From NCBI GenBank assembly GCA_934167935.1, contig CAKPMH010000022.1:1-19351 (forward strand): a stretch of 19,351 bases of DNA, given 5' to 3'. Both the position numbers and the translations under genes were made by a program. Of the stretch, positions 1 through 7,933 are shown one piece after another. The notes below the pieces were generated by a model. The model was not told the DNA's origin. It saw nothing but the letters and a program-made list of their open reading frames with translations, and did no database searches. This stretch comes from an uncultured Bacilli bacterium (GTDB taxonomy: Bacteria > Bacillota_I > Bacilli_A > RF39 > UBA660). Position 1 is the stretch's first letter, and every line of letters begins with the position of its first letter.

Positions 1-804
1 GTAAGAAGTTTAACAAATAAGAATGTAAGTAGTTTCTTTACTCTAATAAAAAATAGTCATACAAATTTAAATAGTCATATGATGACAAATATGGAGTGGG
101 GAGCAGCCGCATACCTAACATATTCAAAGTATGGTAGATGCACAAATGAATCGTGTACAGAAGTTACTATAAATAATATAAATACAGGATATCGTGGAAA
201 AGATGCAGCTTTTTCTGGACAATTAGAATATGGAGCAACCATAACAGGTTGTGCAGGAGATACTGTGTCAGCTAGTGTATTATCAAATAGTAGTGATTGT
301 ACAAATAAATATAATACAGCGAAAGGATATTTAGCTAGTACAACAGGAAATATAACAGGAATATATGATATGAGTGGAGGGTCATGGGAGTACGTAATGG
401 GAGTATTAGAGGACTCTAATGGTAACCTTTATTCAAGAGTTAGTGGTTTTAAAGGATTAAAAGGAAATATAGAAGGATCAAATACAAGTGGACTAGATTT
501 TCCAGATAAAAAATACTATGATTCATATGTAAGTAGTGATGCAGTAGGTACAGATAATTGGTATAAATATACTAATGGAAAGCTAGGGGATGCTACAAAA
601 GAAATCGCAAACACTAAAACAAATTCATCAAATGATAGAGGTTTGTGGTTTAATGCTTCCGCGTACTTCGTTTCTCCTACGTGCCCTTTCTTCAACCGTG
701 GTGGTAGCTGGAACAATGGTACTGAAGCAGGTGTGCTTTGCTTCACCCGTGACGCTGGTAATTCCAGCGGCCACATTTCGGCTCGTTCAGTGCTTGCGTA
801 TTAG
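1..804 (+). CDS. Partial surface protein (probably prepilin-anchored) with FGE/C-type-lectin-like domain; DGR target
   Basis: The frame is open from base 1, so the start lies left of the window; the Met codons at 79-84 are internal. Visible motifs are NMEWGAAAYL near the edge, GNITGIYDMSGGSWEYVMG at about 349-405 and RGGSWNNGT at about 697-723. The order YDMSG..WEYV then RGGSW resembles the formylglycine-generating-enzyme (FGE-sulfatase) fold, a C-type-lectin-type scaffold used by several DGR-diversified proteins. The last 48 codons are unlike the rest: 17 end in C against 11 of the preceding 219, and G+C is 77 of 144 bases in an otherwise very AT-rich gene. From memory, proteins with this core in gut Bacillota often start with a prepilin methylation segment, but that end is not seen here. 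Likely role: variable ligand-binding surface protein. A two-way terminator follows. An enzymatic FGE is less likely because of the variable-region signature. Confidence 0.85.
   Translation, partial: VRSLTNKNVSSFFTLIKNSHTNLNSHMMTNMEWGAAAYLTYSKYGRCTNESCTEVTINNINTGYRGKDAAFSGQLEYGATITGCAGDTVSASVLSNSSDCTNKYNTAKGYLASTTGNITGIYDMSGGSWEYVMGVLEDSNGNLYSRVSGFKGLKGNIEGSNTSGLDFPDKKYYDSYVSSDAVGTDNWYKYTNGKLGDATKEIANTKTNSSNDRGLWFNASAYFVSPTCPFFNRGGSWNNGTEAGVLCFTRDAGNSSGHISARSVLAY
658..804 (+). other. Putative DGR variable region (VR) at the 3' end of the surface gene
   Basis: The stretch runs from WFNAS to the stop and encodes a pattern typical of DGR variable ends: P.PFF.RGGSWNNGT.AGV.CF....GNSS......R.VLAY. 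NNC codons (tcc, tac, ttc, tgc, aac, agc, acc, gac, ggc, cac) sit at scattered positions among fixed codons. This is what adenine-specific mutagenesis of AAC codons in a template repeat would leave. The base composition jumps to about 53% G+C. The last bases (about 780-801) would hold the conserved homing-initiation side. No template repeat or reverse transcriptase is visible in this window, so the call rests on the pattern alone. Confidence 0.8.
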
Positions 805-874
805 TTATAAAAAAGAACATAATAAACAATGTAAATTTTTAAATCTTTAAATACTATTAAATTATTAATAAAAA

Positions 875-900
875 ACTATTAACTAATTTTTGTTAATAGT
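875..900. repeat. AT-rich inverted repeat downstream of the VR
   Basis: ACTATTAAC (875-883) pairs perfectly with GTTAATAGT (892-900) across an 8-base loop. It lies 71 bases past the stop of the surface gene and lacks a following T-run on the plus strand. It may be part of the 3' UTR or a DGR-associated hairpin; its function is not shown. Confidence 0.45.
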
Positions 901-902
901 AT

Positions 903-931
903 AAAACTAGAAGTTAGCACTTCTAGTTTTT
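903..931. terminator. Bidirectional intrinsic terminator between converging genes
   Basis: AAAACTAGAAG (903-913) and CTTCTAGTTTT (920-930) form a perfect 11-bp stem with a 6-base loop. T-runs on both strands let it end the surface gene from the left and the radical SAM gene from the right. The stop codon of the minus-strand gene (907-909) lies inside the stem. Confidence 0.85.
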
Positions 932-1848
932 ATTCCTTGATAAGAATCTCTTCTTTTCATTTCTTTATCAATTTCATTTAAGACAGTAAATTTTTTAACT
1001 AACCAATTAGGTTCAATTAAATCTTCAACTTTAGGATCTCCTGTAATTCTATTAATGACTATATCTTCTCTTAAATATTCTAGCTCATCACATACAATAT
1101 CCACATATTCTTCTTTAGTTAAAATGTGAAATGGTCTTTCATTATATATTTTTTCTAATTTGGTATTTTTTAAAATACTTAACATATGAATTTTAATACC
1201 TTGAATATCTAAATCATTTAAAAATTTAACAGTTTCAATCATCATATCTTTAGTTTCATAAGGAAGTCCATTAATAATATGAACGACAACATTAATATTC
1301 CTTTTTCTAAGTTCTTTAACACAACTTAAAAAACATTCTAGAGAATGACATCTATTTATAAAATTAGATGTTTCTTCATGAATTGTTTGAAGACCAAGTT
1401 CAATTGTTAAATATGTTCTTTTAGATAACTTTTCTAAATAATCCATGCATTCCTCTGTTATAGAATCAGGACGTGTTGCAATAGAAAGACCAATTACATT
1501 ATCTAACGCTAAAATAGTTTCATATTTTTGTTTTAATATATTAACTGGAGCATAGGTGTTAGTATGAGCTTGAAAATAGCCAATATATTTACCATTAGGC
1601 CACTTATTTTCCATTATTTTTTTTACATCATTAAACTGAGTTACTAAATCCTTATCTTTATCACCAGCAAACTCGCCACTACCTAAATTAGAACAATAAA
1701 TACATCCACCATATCCTTTAGTTCCATCAATATTTGGGCAAGTAAAACCAGCATTTAAACTAATTTTGAAAACTTTTGAATTAAACTTATTTTTATAAAA
1801 ATAATCTAGAGTATGATATCTCTTATTATTATATGAATATTTAAACAT
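907..1848 (-). CDS. Radical SAM protein, TIGR01212 family (YtqA/YhcC-like)
   Basis: A 313-residue protein. Cys37, Cys49 and Cys52 form the [4Fe-4S]-binding CX11CX2C motif (TCPNIDGTKGYGGCIYC) of the Elp3/YhcC-like radical SAM branch, which is longer than the standard CX3CX2C. Other family marks are YFQAHTNTYAP, ATRPDSI and LGLQT, all expected in the SAM-binding TIM barrel. The length fits YtqA, about 320 residues. The frame extends upstream to 1917, but that extension is a hydrophobic AT-rich stretch. The start at 1848 has a GGTGAT Shine-Dalgarno (plus-strand 1851-1857) and fits the family N-terminus (KRYHTLDYFYKNKF), so I chose it. The substrate of this family is not established; a role in tRNA or small-molecule modification is only a guess. 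It is transcribed divergently from the transporter gene at 1970. Confidence 0.9.
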   Translation of the reverse strand: MFKYSYNNKRYHTLDYFYKNKFNSKVFKISLNAGFTCPNIDGTKGYGGCIYCSNLGSGEFAGDKDKDLVTQFNDVKKIMENKWPNGKYIGYFQAHTNTYAPVNILKQKYETILALDNVIGLSIATRPDSITEECMDYLEKLSKRTYLTIELGLQTIHEETSNFINRCHSLECFLSCVKELRKRNINVVVHIINGLPYETKDMMIETVKFLNDLDIQGIKIHMLSILKNTKLEKIYNERPFHILTKEEYVDIVCDELEYLREDIVINRITGDPKVEDLIEPNWLVKKFTVLNEIDKEMKRRDSYQGIKTRSANF

Positions 1849-1942
1849 AACATCACCAAATATAATTATACATATAAAAATTATGAAAATATAGTGAAAT
1901 TTACTAAAAATTAACAAAAAACTTTATAATTTATAATATTTT

Positions 1943-1963
1943 TGATATAATTATGTAGGAGGT
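1943..1963 (+). promoter_or_regulatory. Extended -10 promoter and Shine-Dalgarno of the transporter gene
   Basis: TGATATAAT (1943-1951) is a perfect TG-extended -10. It is followed almost at once by AGGAGGT (1957-1963), 6 bases before the ATG at 1970. Two more TATAAT hexamers lie at 1925-1930 and 1932-1937, so the start point is ambiguous. Confidence 0.55.
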
Positions 1964-1969
1964 AATAAT

Positions 1970-3427
1970 ATGAAAAAGAATAGCATTATTAAAGCCATAC
2001 TATTTACATTTTTAGCATATGTGGTTTTAAGTTGGATTATTCCAGGTGGTACATTTTCAAGTGGTGTATTTACTAAAGGAAAAGTAACACCAGTAGGGAT
2101 AGGAGATATATTTATATATCCAATATCAACATCTATTACATCAATATTTGTTTTAACAGGATTAATAATTTTATTAATCGGTGGACTTTATGGTGTAATG
2201 AATCAAACCGGAGTATACCAAAAATTAGTTGGCAGTGTAGCAAAGAAATTTGAAGGAAAAGAAAAAGTATTCTTAATAATTTCTATACTAGTGTTTGCAA
2301 TTTTAGCGTCACTTACAACACTAACACTTCCATTAATAGTTATGGTACCATTCTTTGTAGCCGTAATTTTATTACTAGGTTATAGTAGAATGACAGCATT
2401 ATTATCAACTATTGGAGCTATTTTAGTTGGTAATATGGGAACTGTATTTGGATATAATACAGGAGGGTATAACTATATTAATTATTTCTTTGGTTTAAAA
2501 TCAACAGAAAATATAGTTGCAAAAATAGCTTTATTTATAGTATTAGTTTTAATTTTAACAATATTTGTTATAAAAACTAGCAAATTAGAAAAAGTAGAAA
2601 AGAAAAAAGCAAAAAAATCTACAAAGAAAAAAGAAGAAGTAGAGGAAAAAGAGATTTCTATACCTTTATATAAAAAGGTTGAAGAATCTAAAAAATCTAC
2701 ATTACCATTAATCATTATTCTTGGTTTAACACTTGTTATAGCTTTTGTTGCAATGTTTAACTGGTCAGGAGCAATAGGAAGTGAAAAAACAATCTTTGAT
2801 ACATGGTATACAAATATTACATCAGTTAAGTTAAATGGATATCCATTATTTGCAAACTTAATAGGTTCAATCAATCCATTTGGACATTGGTCAAATTATG
2901 AATTTGCAATGCTACTTATGATAGCAATCATAGTAATTGGATTTGTATATAATTTAAAGGTAAAAGAAACATATGATGCTTTAGTAGAAGGTATGAAAGA
3001 AATGTTAGGAGTAGCTGTAGTTGCTATATTAGCAAACATTTTACTTCTAGTAGTAAATAGTGCATCAGCAACATTTGCTACATATATATTTAATATATTC
3101 TTCAAAATGGCAAAAAGCTTCAATTTTGCTGTAATGGCTATAATATCAGCAATTGGATCAATTGCATATAGTGATTTCCCTTATTTAATGAATGTACTAT
3201 ATGATCCAGTAACTTCATTATATGCAAAAAATATACCTGAAGCTGTATATGTTATGCAAGTAATATATGGATTTATGATGATGATAGTACCTACAAGTGT
3301 AGGACTTGTAATAGGATTAAAATATTTAGGAATTTCTTATAAAGAATGGTTTAAAGAAAATTGGAAACTATTATTAAGTTTACTTGTTGCAGCACTTATC
3401 TTAATTGTAATAGTTGTATTAGTTTAA
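1970..3427 (+). CDS. DcuC/YfcC-family multi-pass membrane transporter
   Basis: A 485-residue membrane protein with about 10-12 hydrophobic segments. The N-terminus (SWIIPGGTF after the first segment) and the block GGLYGVMNQTGVY followed by a long helical pair and a Gly/Asn-rich NMGTVFGYNTGGYNY segment align by eye with the YfcC/DcuC (PF03606) part of the ion-transporter superfamily. Members carry C4-dicarboxylates, other carboxylates or peptides/amino acids, usually with cations. The substrate cannot be read from sequence. A cytoplasmic, strongly basic and then acidic loop (about residues 203-240, rich in Lys and Glu) divides the protein in two halves. The start has a strong AGGAGGT site. The gene has its own promoter and terminator, so it is probably monocistronic. 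Confidence 0.72.
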   Translation: MKKNSIIKAILFTFLAYVVLSWIIPGGTFSSGVFTKGKVTPVGIGDIFIYPISTSITSIFVLTGLIILLIGGLYGVMNQTGVYQKLVGSVAKKFEGKEKVFLIISILVFAILASLTTLTLPLIVMVPFFVAVILLLGYSRMTALLSTIGAILVGNMGTVFGYNTGGYNYINYFFGLKSTENIVAKIALFIVLVLILTIFVIKTSKLEKVEKKKAKKSTKKKEEVEEKEISIPLYKKVEESKKSTLPLIIILGLTLVIAFVAMFNWSGAIGSEKTIFDTWYTNITSVKLNGYPLFANLIGSINPFGHWSNYEFAMLLMIAIIVIGFVYNLKVKETYDALVEGMKEMLGVAVVAILANILLLVVNSASATFATYIFNIFFKMAKSFNFAVMAIISAIGSIAYSDFPYLMNVLYDPVTSLYAKNIPEAVYVMQVIYGFMMMIVPTSVGLVIGLKYLGISYKEWFKENWKLLLSLLVAALILIVIVVLV

Positions 3428-3450
3428 GGGTGAAAACCCTTTTTCTTTTT
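3426..3450 (+). terminator. Intrinsic terminator of the transporter gene
   Basis: AAGGGT (3426-3431) pairs with ACCCTT (3436-3441) around a GAAA tetraloop, followed by T-rich sequence. The hairpin starts inside the TAA stop codon. Confidence 0.85.
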
Positions 3451-3459
3451 ACAAAAAAA

Positions 3460-3468
3460 TGATAAAAT
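3460..3468 (+). promoter_or_regulatory. Extended -10 element upstream of the metallopeptidase gene
   Basis: TGATAAAAT is a TG-extended -10, ending 14 bases before the ATG at 3483. No clear -35 is seen. Confidence 0.4.
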
Positions 3469-3482
3469 AATATTGTGATAGT

Positions 3483-4115
3483 ATGAAATATGAAATAGAT
3501 GGAATAGAATTTAATGTAATAATAGAAAAAAAGAATAATAAAAATACTTATTTGAGAGTGAAAGAAAATAAAGAAATTTTAATAACGACTAATTTTTTTG
3601 TTACAAAAAATCAGATTTTAAAAATATTAGAAGATAATAAAAAATATATATTAAAAAATTTTGAAAGAATAGAAAAAAAACAAGAGCAACAAGAAAAATT
3701 TTATTTATTAGGTCATGAATACAATATTATTATTTTACCTAAATCAAAAGTAGAAATCATTGATAATAATATATATGTAGACAGCATGAAAAAACTAGAT
3801 TTATGGTTAAATAAAGAAATGAGAAAACTTTTTCAAAATAGATTAGATTACATTTATAATAAATATGAAGAGAATATACCTTATCCAAGTCTTAGAATTA
3901 GGAAGATGAAAACTAGATGGGGAGTATGCAATGTAAAGACACACGTTATAACATTAAATAGTGAACTCTTAAGATATGATATAGAAAAGCTTGATTATGT
4001 AATAACGCATGAATTAGCTCATTTAATACATCATAATCATTCAAAAAACTTTTGGAATTTAGTTGAAAAATACTGTCCAAATTATAAAAAAGTAAGAAAA
4101 GAATTGAGATATTGA
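3483..4115 (+). CDS. YgjP-like (DUF45 / M48-type) zinc metallopeptidase
   Basis: A 210-residue protein with the PF01863 signature near the C-terminus. RIRKMKTRWGVCN is followed by ITLNSELLRY, then the gluzincin-type motif H176-E-L-A-H180, with a likely third zinc ligand at H186 in HHNHSKNFW. This arrangement (RWG.C...ITLN.....HELAHL...NHS..FW) is diagnostic of the family. Glu177 would be the catalytic base. There is no signal peptide, so it should be cytoplasmic. It is somewhat longer than the roughly 170-residue E. coli YgjP because of a Lys/Asn-rich N-terminal half. Cellular substrates of the family are not established. A weak GTGAT Shine-Dalgarno precedes the start. It has no terminator of its own: the promoter of the next transcription unit begins right at its TGA stop. 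Confidence 0.88.
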   Translation: MKYEIDGIEFNVIIEKKNNKNTYLRVKENKEILITTNFFVTKNQILKILEDNKKYILKNFERIEKKQEQQEKFYLLGHEYNIIILPKSKVEIIDNNIYVDSMKKLDLWLNKEMRKLFQNRLDYIYNKYEENIPYPSLRIRKMKTRWGVCNVKTHVITLNSELLRYDIEKLDYVITHELAHLIHHNHSKNFWNLVEKYCPNYKKVRKELRY

Positions 4116-4144
4116 TTGACTTTAATAAATAATATTAATATAAT
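4116..4144 (+). promoter_or_regulatory. Sigma-A-type promoter of the valine T-box operon
   Basis: TTGACT (4116-4121), a 17-base spacer and a perfect TATAAT (4139-4144) form the best canonical promoter in the window. The -35 hexamer starts one base after the TGA stop of the metallopeptidase gene. Transcription should begin near 4151. Confidence 0.8.
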
Positions 4145-4150
4145 AATTAA

Positions 4151-4361
4151 GGAAATACAGAGAAAAAGAGGAGTAGTTATAAAAGCTTTATAGAGAGTTA
4201 GTGGTAGGTGTAAACTAATATGCAAATATAACGAATGTTGCTTTGGAGTAGAATATCATAATGATATTACGTATATTATGCGTTAAATAAAAGAGGTAAT
4301 TCATATTACAAATTAAGGTGGTACCACGAATATTTCGTCCTTATATTATGGTCCTTTTTTT
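4151..4361 (+). promoter_or_regulatory. T-box riboswitch, valine specifier (GTT)
   Basis: Stem I carries the AGAGAG bulge sequence (4192-4197) and a distal TTAGT...ACTAA stem. The specifier context GAAT-GTT-GCTTTGGAG puts the valine codon GTT at 4237-4239, which agrees with valS downstream. The T-box core AAGGTGGTACCACG lies at 4315-4328. The antiterminator is near perfect: AAGG (4315-4318) with CCTT (4339-4342), and ACGAA (4326-4330) with TTCGT (4334-4338), leaving the tRNA-acceptor bulge TGGTACC. The alternative terminator pairs GG(T)ACCA (4320-4326) with TGGTCC (4349-4354) and ends in seven Ts. Uncharged tRNA-Val should allow readthrough. Confidence 0.95.
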
Positions 4362-4373
4362 ATGGAGGAAAAT

Positions 4374-5117
4374 ATGATAGAAAAAAATATGTTAGAAAAA
4401 TTTGATAAATATACAAGTAATTATAATTTAAATGATCCTAAAATAAAACTAAAATATGATCATTCAATAAGAGTAATGAAATTAAGTAAAAAATATGCAA
4501 CTAAATTAGGTTATTCAAAAGAAGATGTGGAACTTGCAACATTAATAGGACTTTTACATGATATAGGAAGATTTGAACAAATAAAAGTATATAATACCTT
4601 CGATGATAGTAAAAGTATTGATCATGCTTTATATGGAGTAAAAGTATTATTTGAAGATAATTTAATAGAAGAATTTTGGAATAAAAAAGAGGATTATGAA
4701 ATAATAAAAACAGCAATTTATAATCATAATAAGTATAAAATAGAAAATATTAAAGATGAAAGAATGCTTATGCATACAAAATTAATTAGAGATACAGATA
4801 AAGTAGAAATAATTTACATGTATGGTTATTTAAAAGAATATACTTTAAAAAATAAAGATTATCCAATATCAGAAAATATAATAAAAGCAGTTAAAAATCA
4901 TATGCAAGTACATAATGAGGATATAAAAAAAGGATGTGATGGAGCTGTTGTAGGATTATGTTTTGCTTTCGATATAAATAATGATGTATGTTTAAAAGAG
5001 ATGAAAAAAAACTTAAAAGAATATTATAAAATTATAGAAAAAGATAATAAATTTAAAAGTATTTATGAAGAAGTAATAAAATATATAGATGAGAGGATAA
5101 ATAATTATGCTAGATAA
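4374..5117 (+). CDS. HD-domain metal-dependent phosphohydrolase, first gene of the valine T-box operon
   Basis: A 247-residue protein. It has the HD-superfamily pattern of metal ligands: His30 ([11 protein letters not shown]), His62-Asp63 (LLHDIGR), His84, His118 and Asp142 (RDTDKVE). These residues suggest a hydrolase acting on a nucleotide or other phosphoester; the substrate is unknown. An in-frame ATG at 4362 lies directly after the terminator T-run, but GGAGG (4364-4368) sits 5 bases before the ATG at 4374, so I chose the latter. The gene overlaps valS by 11 bases, showing translational coupling, and is controlled by the valine T-box. This position is odd because a T-box normally precedes the synthetase directly. 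Confidence 0.85.
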   Translation: MIEKNMLEKFDKYTSNYNLNDPKIKLKYDHSIRVMKLSKKYATKLGYSKEDVELATLIGLLHDIGRFEQIKVYNTFDDSKSIDHALYGVKVLFEDNLIEEFWNKKEDYEIIKTAIYNHNKYKIENIKDERMLMHTKLIRDTDKVEIIYMYGYLKEYTLKNKDYPISENIIKAVKNHMQVHNEDIKKGCDGAVVGLCFAFDINNDVCLKEMKKNLKEYYKIIEKDNKFKSIYEEVIKYIDERINNYAR

Positions 5118-7620
5118 GAAATATAATCATATAGAAGTAGAAAAAAATAAATATGAAGATTGGAAAAATAAAGGATATTTTAATTCTGGAGATTTATCAA
5201 AAAAACCATACAGCATAGTAATACCGCCACCAAATGTTACAGGAAAACTACATATAGGACATGCTTATAATGTTTCTATACAAGATGCAATTATAAGATT
5301 TAAAAGAATGCAAGGTTATGATTGCCTGTGGCTTCCTGGAATGGACCATGCCGCAATAGCAACAGAAGCGAAAGTAGTAAAAAAATTAAAAGAAGAAGGT
5401 ATTGATAAATATACCTATGGTAGAGAAAATTTTTTATCAGCTTGTTGGGATTGGACTCATGAATTTGGTAATTCAATAAGAAATCAATGGAAAGCTATGG
5501 GAATATCAGTTGATTATAATAAAGAAAGATTTACGTTAGATGAAGGACTTAATAAAGCAGTTACAAAAGTATTTGTAGATTACTATAATAAAGGTTTAAT
5601 TTATAGAGGAGAAAAAATAATTAACTGGGATCCAGTAGCAAAAACAGCCTTATCAAATGAAGAAGTAATTTATAAAACAGTAGAAGGTGCATTTTATCAT
5701 TTAAAATATATTATAGAAGGAACAAATGATTATTTAGATGTTGCAACAACTCGTCCTGAAACATTATTTGGAGATACCGCAGTAGCCGTTAATCCAAATG
5801 ATGACAGATATAAAGCTTTAATAGGAAAAAATGTAATACTTCCAATTGTAAATAGATTAATCCCAATTATTGGTGATAATCATGCTGATATGGAAAAGGG
5901 AACTGGTGTAGTTAAAATTACTCCTGCACATGATCCTAATGATTTTGAAGTGGGAAATAGACATAACTTAGAAAGAATTATTATTATGAATGATGATGCA
6001 ACAATGAATAGTAATTGCCCAGAAAAATATCAGAAAATGACTAGAGAAGAATGTAGAAAAGTATTACTTCAAGATTTAAAAGAGAAAAATTTATTACTTG
6101 AAATTGAACCACTTACTCATGAAGTAGGACATTCAGAAAGAACTGGTGCAATGGTAGAACCAATGATAAAAAAACAATGGTTTGTAAAAATGAAATCTTT
6201 AGCAGATAATGTTTTAAAAACACAGAAAAAACAAGATGAAAAAGTTAATTTTATACCAGAAAAATTTGAAAAAACATTAACTCATTGGATGGAAGATTGC
6301 TATGATTGGTGTATTTCTCGTCAATTATGGTGGGGACATAGAATACCTGCTTGGTATAAAGGTGAAGAAGTATACGTTGGAATGGAGGCACCAGAAGAAG
6401 GTTGGATTCAAGATGAAGATGTACTAGATACATGGTTTTCAAGTGCGTTATGGCCTTTTTCAACATTAGGATGGCCTGATAAAACTGTAGATTTTGAAAG
6501 ATATTTTCCTAATAATTGTTTAGTAACAGCTTATGATATTATCTTTTTTTGGGTAGCTAGAATGATTTTTCAATCAGAAGAAATTAATAATATTAGACCA
6601 TTTAAAGACTGTATTATTCATGGACTTATTAGAGATAAAATGGGAAGAAAAATGTCTAAATCCCTAGGTAATGGTGTAGATCCTTTTGATATGATAGAAA
6701 AATATGGCGTTGACGCTTTAAGATTTTATCTAACAACAGATTGTGCTTTAGGTACAGATTTAAGATTTGATGAAACAAAAATGTCTAGTACATGGAATTT
6801 TATCAATAAATTATGGAATGCATCACGCTTTGTTTTGATGAATATTGAAGATATAGAAAGTATTACATATGATAATTTATCAATAAGTGATAAATGGATA
6901 TTAACCAAAATGAATTATTTAATAGAAAATGTTACAAAACATATGGAAAAATATGAATTTAATATAGTAGGTAGCGAGTTATATAACTTTATTTGGAATG
7001 ATTTTTGTGACTGGTATATAGAACTTTCTAAAACAAATATGAGTAATACTAATAAATCTGTATTATTATTAGTACTTACAAATATTTTAAAAATGTTACA
7101 TCCTTTTATGCCATTTGTTACAGAAGAAATATATATGATGTTACCAATTAAAGATAGTAATTCTATTATGGTAAGTAGTTATCCTATAGTAAATGAATTT
7201 GTATTTAAAGAAGAAAAAGAAATATTAGATAAAATATTAGAAGATATTGTTGCAATTCGTAATTTAAAGGCAAACAATAATATTACTAAAAATGCTTTTG
7301 TTAATTATAATATAGAAGAAAAATATAAAGATATTTATGCTAGTCAATTAAAACTTGATAAACATGAATATATAAATGAATCAGAATTAACTAAATACAA
7401 TTATAAATCTAAATATATTGATATAAATTATTATGAAGAAAATAAAGAAAATGATTCAAATAAAATAGAAGAAATAAAAAAATTGAAACAATCTATTGAA
7501 AGAAGAGAAAAATTACTTTCAAATGAAAATTACGTAAATAAAGCTCCACAAAATATAGTAGAACTAGATAGAAAAAAACTAGAAGAGGAAAAAGAAAAAT
7601 TAAGATTATTAGAAAACTAA
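5107..7620 (+). CDS. valS: Valyl-tRNA synthetase
   Basis: An 837-residue class Ia synthetase that charges tRNA-Val in the cytoplasm. The HIGH motif is at 49-52 ([13 protein letters not shown]) and KMSKS at 515-519. The CP1 editing domain lies between them ([34 protein letters not shown]). [10 protein letters not shown] and [14 protein letters not shown] are also typical of ValRS. The anticodon-binding helices follow, and the last roughly 65 residues form the Lys/Glu-rich coiled coil that separates ValRS from IleRS. The length is slightly below the usual 880. It is translated from an ATG inside the end of the HD gene and is regulated by the valine T-box, with a specifier that matches. A strong terminator ends the operon. 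Confidence 0.98.
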   Translation: MLDKKYNHIEVEKNKYEDWKNKGYFNSGDLSKKPYSIVIPPPNVTGKLHIGHAYNVSIQDAIIRFKRMQGYDCLWLPGMDHAAIATEAKVVKKLKEEGIDKYTYGRENFLSACWDWTHEFGNSIRNQWKAMGISVDYNKERFTLDEGLNKAVTKVFVDYYNKGLIYRGEKIINWDPVAKTALSNEEVIYKTVEGAFYHLKYIIEGTNDYLDVATTRPETLFGDTAVAVNPNDDRYKALIGKNVILPIVNRLIPIIGDNHADMEKGTGVVKITPAHDPNDFEVGNRHNLERIIIMNDDATMNSNCPEKYQKMTREECRKVLLQDLKEKNLLLEIEPLTHEVGHSERTGAMVEPMIKKQWFVKMKSLADNVLKTQKKQDEKVNFIPEKFEKTLTHWMEDCYDWCISRQLWWGHRIPAWYKGEEVYVGMEAPEEGWIQDEDVLDTWFSSALWPFSTLGWPDKTVDFERYFPNNCLVTAYDIIFFWVARMIFQSEEINNIRPFKDCIIHGLIRDKMGRKMSKSLGNGVDPFDMIEKYGVDALRFYLTTDCALGTDLRFDETKMSSTWNFINKLWNASRFVLMNIEDIESITYDNLSISDKWILTKMNYLIENVTKHMEKYEFNIVGSELYNFIWNDFCDWYIELSKTNMSNTNKSVLLLVLTNILKMLHPFMPFVTEEIYMMLPIKDSNSIMVSSYPIVNEFVFKEEKEILDKILEDIVAIRNLKANNNITKNAFVNYNIEEKYKDIYASQLKLDKHEYINESELTKYNYKSKYIDINYYEENKENDSNKIEEIKKLKQSIERREKLLSNENYVNKAPQNIVELDRKKLEEEKEKLRLLEN

Positions 7621-7641
7621 AGGCTTAAAAAGCCTTTTTTA
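7619..7641 (+). terminator. Intrinsic terminator of the valS operon
   Basis: AAAGGCTT (7619-7626) pairs with AAGCCTTT (7630-7637) around a 3-base loop and is followed by Ts. The stem begins within the TAA stop codon. Confidence 0.9.
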
Positions 7642-7849
7642 TAAAAAAATATAATATAGATAAAAATTATTTTAAAAATAAGAAATTTGTTGTAGATAAA
7701 ATATATTTTTAAAATGGAAAGATTAATATATATCATGTTGTGAATCAATTAAATTTAAAAAATTTTGAAAAAATTACCAATTTATAAATGTATATATATA
7801 TAATAATAGTAAAAAATAATAATGTGATTAATGTCAATAATTTACAAAA
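7642..7849. other. AT-rich non-coding region upstream of the pilin gene
   Basis: About 290 bases separate valS from the pilin gene, the longest gene-free and riboswitch-free gap in the window. It is extremely AT-rich, with a short TA run near 7789-7801. I see no open frame, tRNA or stable hairpin in this part. Its right end carries a Spo0A-box-like site and the pilin promoter, listed separately. Confidence 0.6.
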
Positions 7850-7856
7850 TTCGACA
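7847..7856 (-). promoter_or_regulatory. Candidate Spo0A box upstream of the pilin promoter
   Basis: TTCGACA at 7850-7856 reads TGTCGAA on the minus strand, an exact match to the core 0A box of Bacillus. With flanks the site is TTTTGTCGAA (7850-7859 read in reverse). It is centred about 20 bases upstream of the -35 hexamer of the pilin promoter, roughly at -56, a plausible position for an activator. No spo0A gene is in the window. Confidence 0.5.
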
Positions 7857-7872
7857 AAATTTTTTAAACTAC

Positions 7873-7902
7873 TTGACTATATCAAATACATTATGATATT
7901 AT
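7873..7902 (+). promoter_or_regulatory. Pilin promoter
   Basis: TTGACT (7873-7878) is followed after 18 bases by TATTAT (7897-7902), which has a TG extension (TGATATTAT, 7894-7902). The Shine-Dalgarno AGGAGG (7920-7925) lies 8 bases before the ATG. Both elements are strong, in keeping with an abundant structural protein. Confidence 0.65.
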
Positions 7903-7933
7903 ATTAATGTAAAAAATAGAGGAGGAATAAAAA

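Noticed and set aside
516..850. Open frames on both strands overlapping the 3' end of the surface gene (516-776 minus, 590-850 plus)
   Set aside because: They overlap the real frame, lack Shine-Dalgarno sites and recognisable domains, and arise because the GC-rich variable region has few stops.
1849..1917. N-terminal extension of the radical SAM protein with a hydrophobic segment
   Set aside because: A good Shine-Dalgarno and the family N-terminus favour the start at 1848; the extension is translated AT-rich promoter sequence.
4100..4130. Mycoplasma-type code (TGA as Trp)
   Set aside because: TGA ends the metallopeptidase gene at the family's natural end, and Trp is coded by TGG throughout, so the standard bacterial code fits.
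7780..7805. TA dinucleotide run as a functional repeat
   Set aside because: Short and expected in DNA of this composition; no sign of a replication origin, attachment site or CRISPR array.
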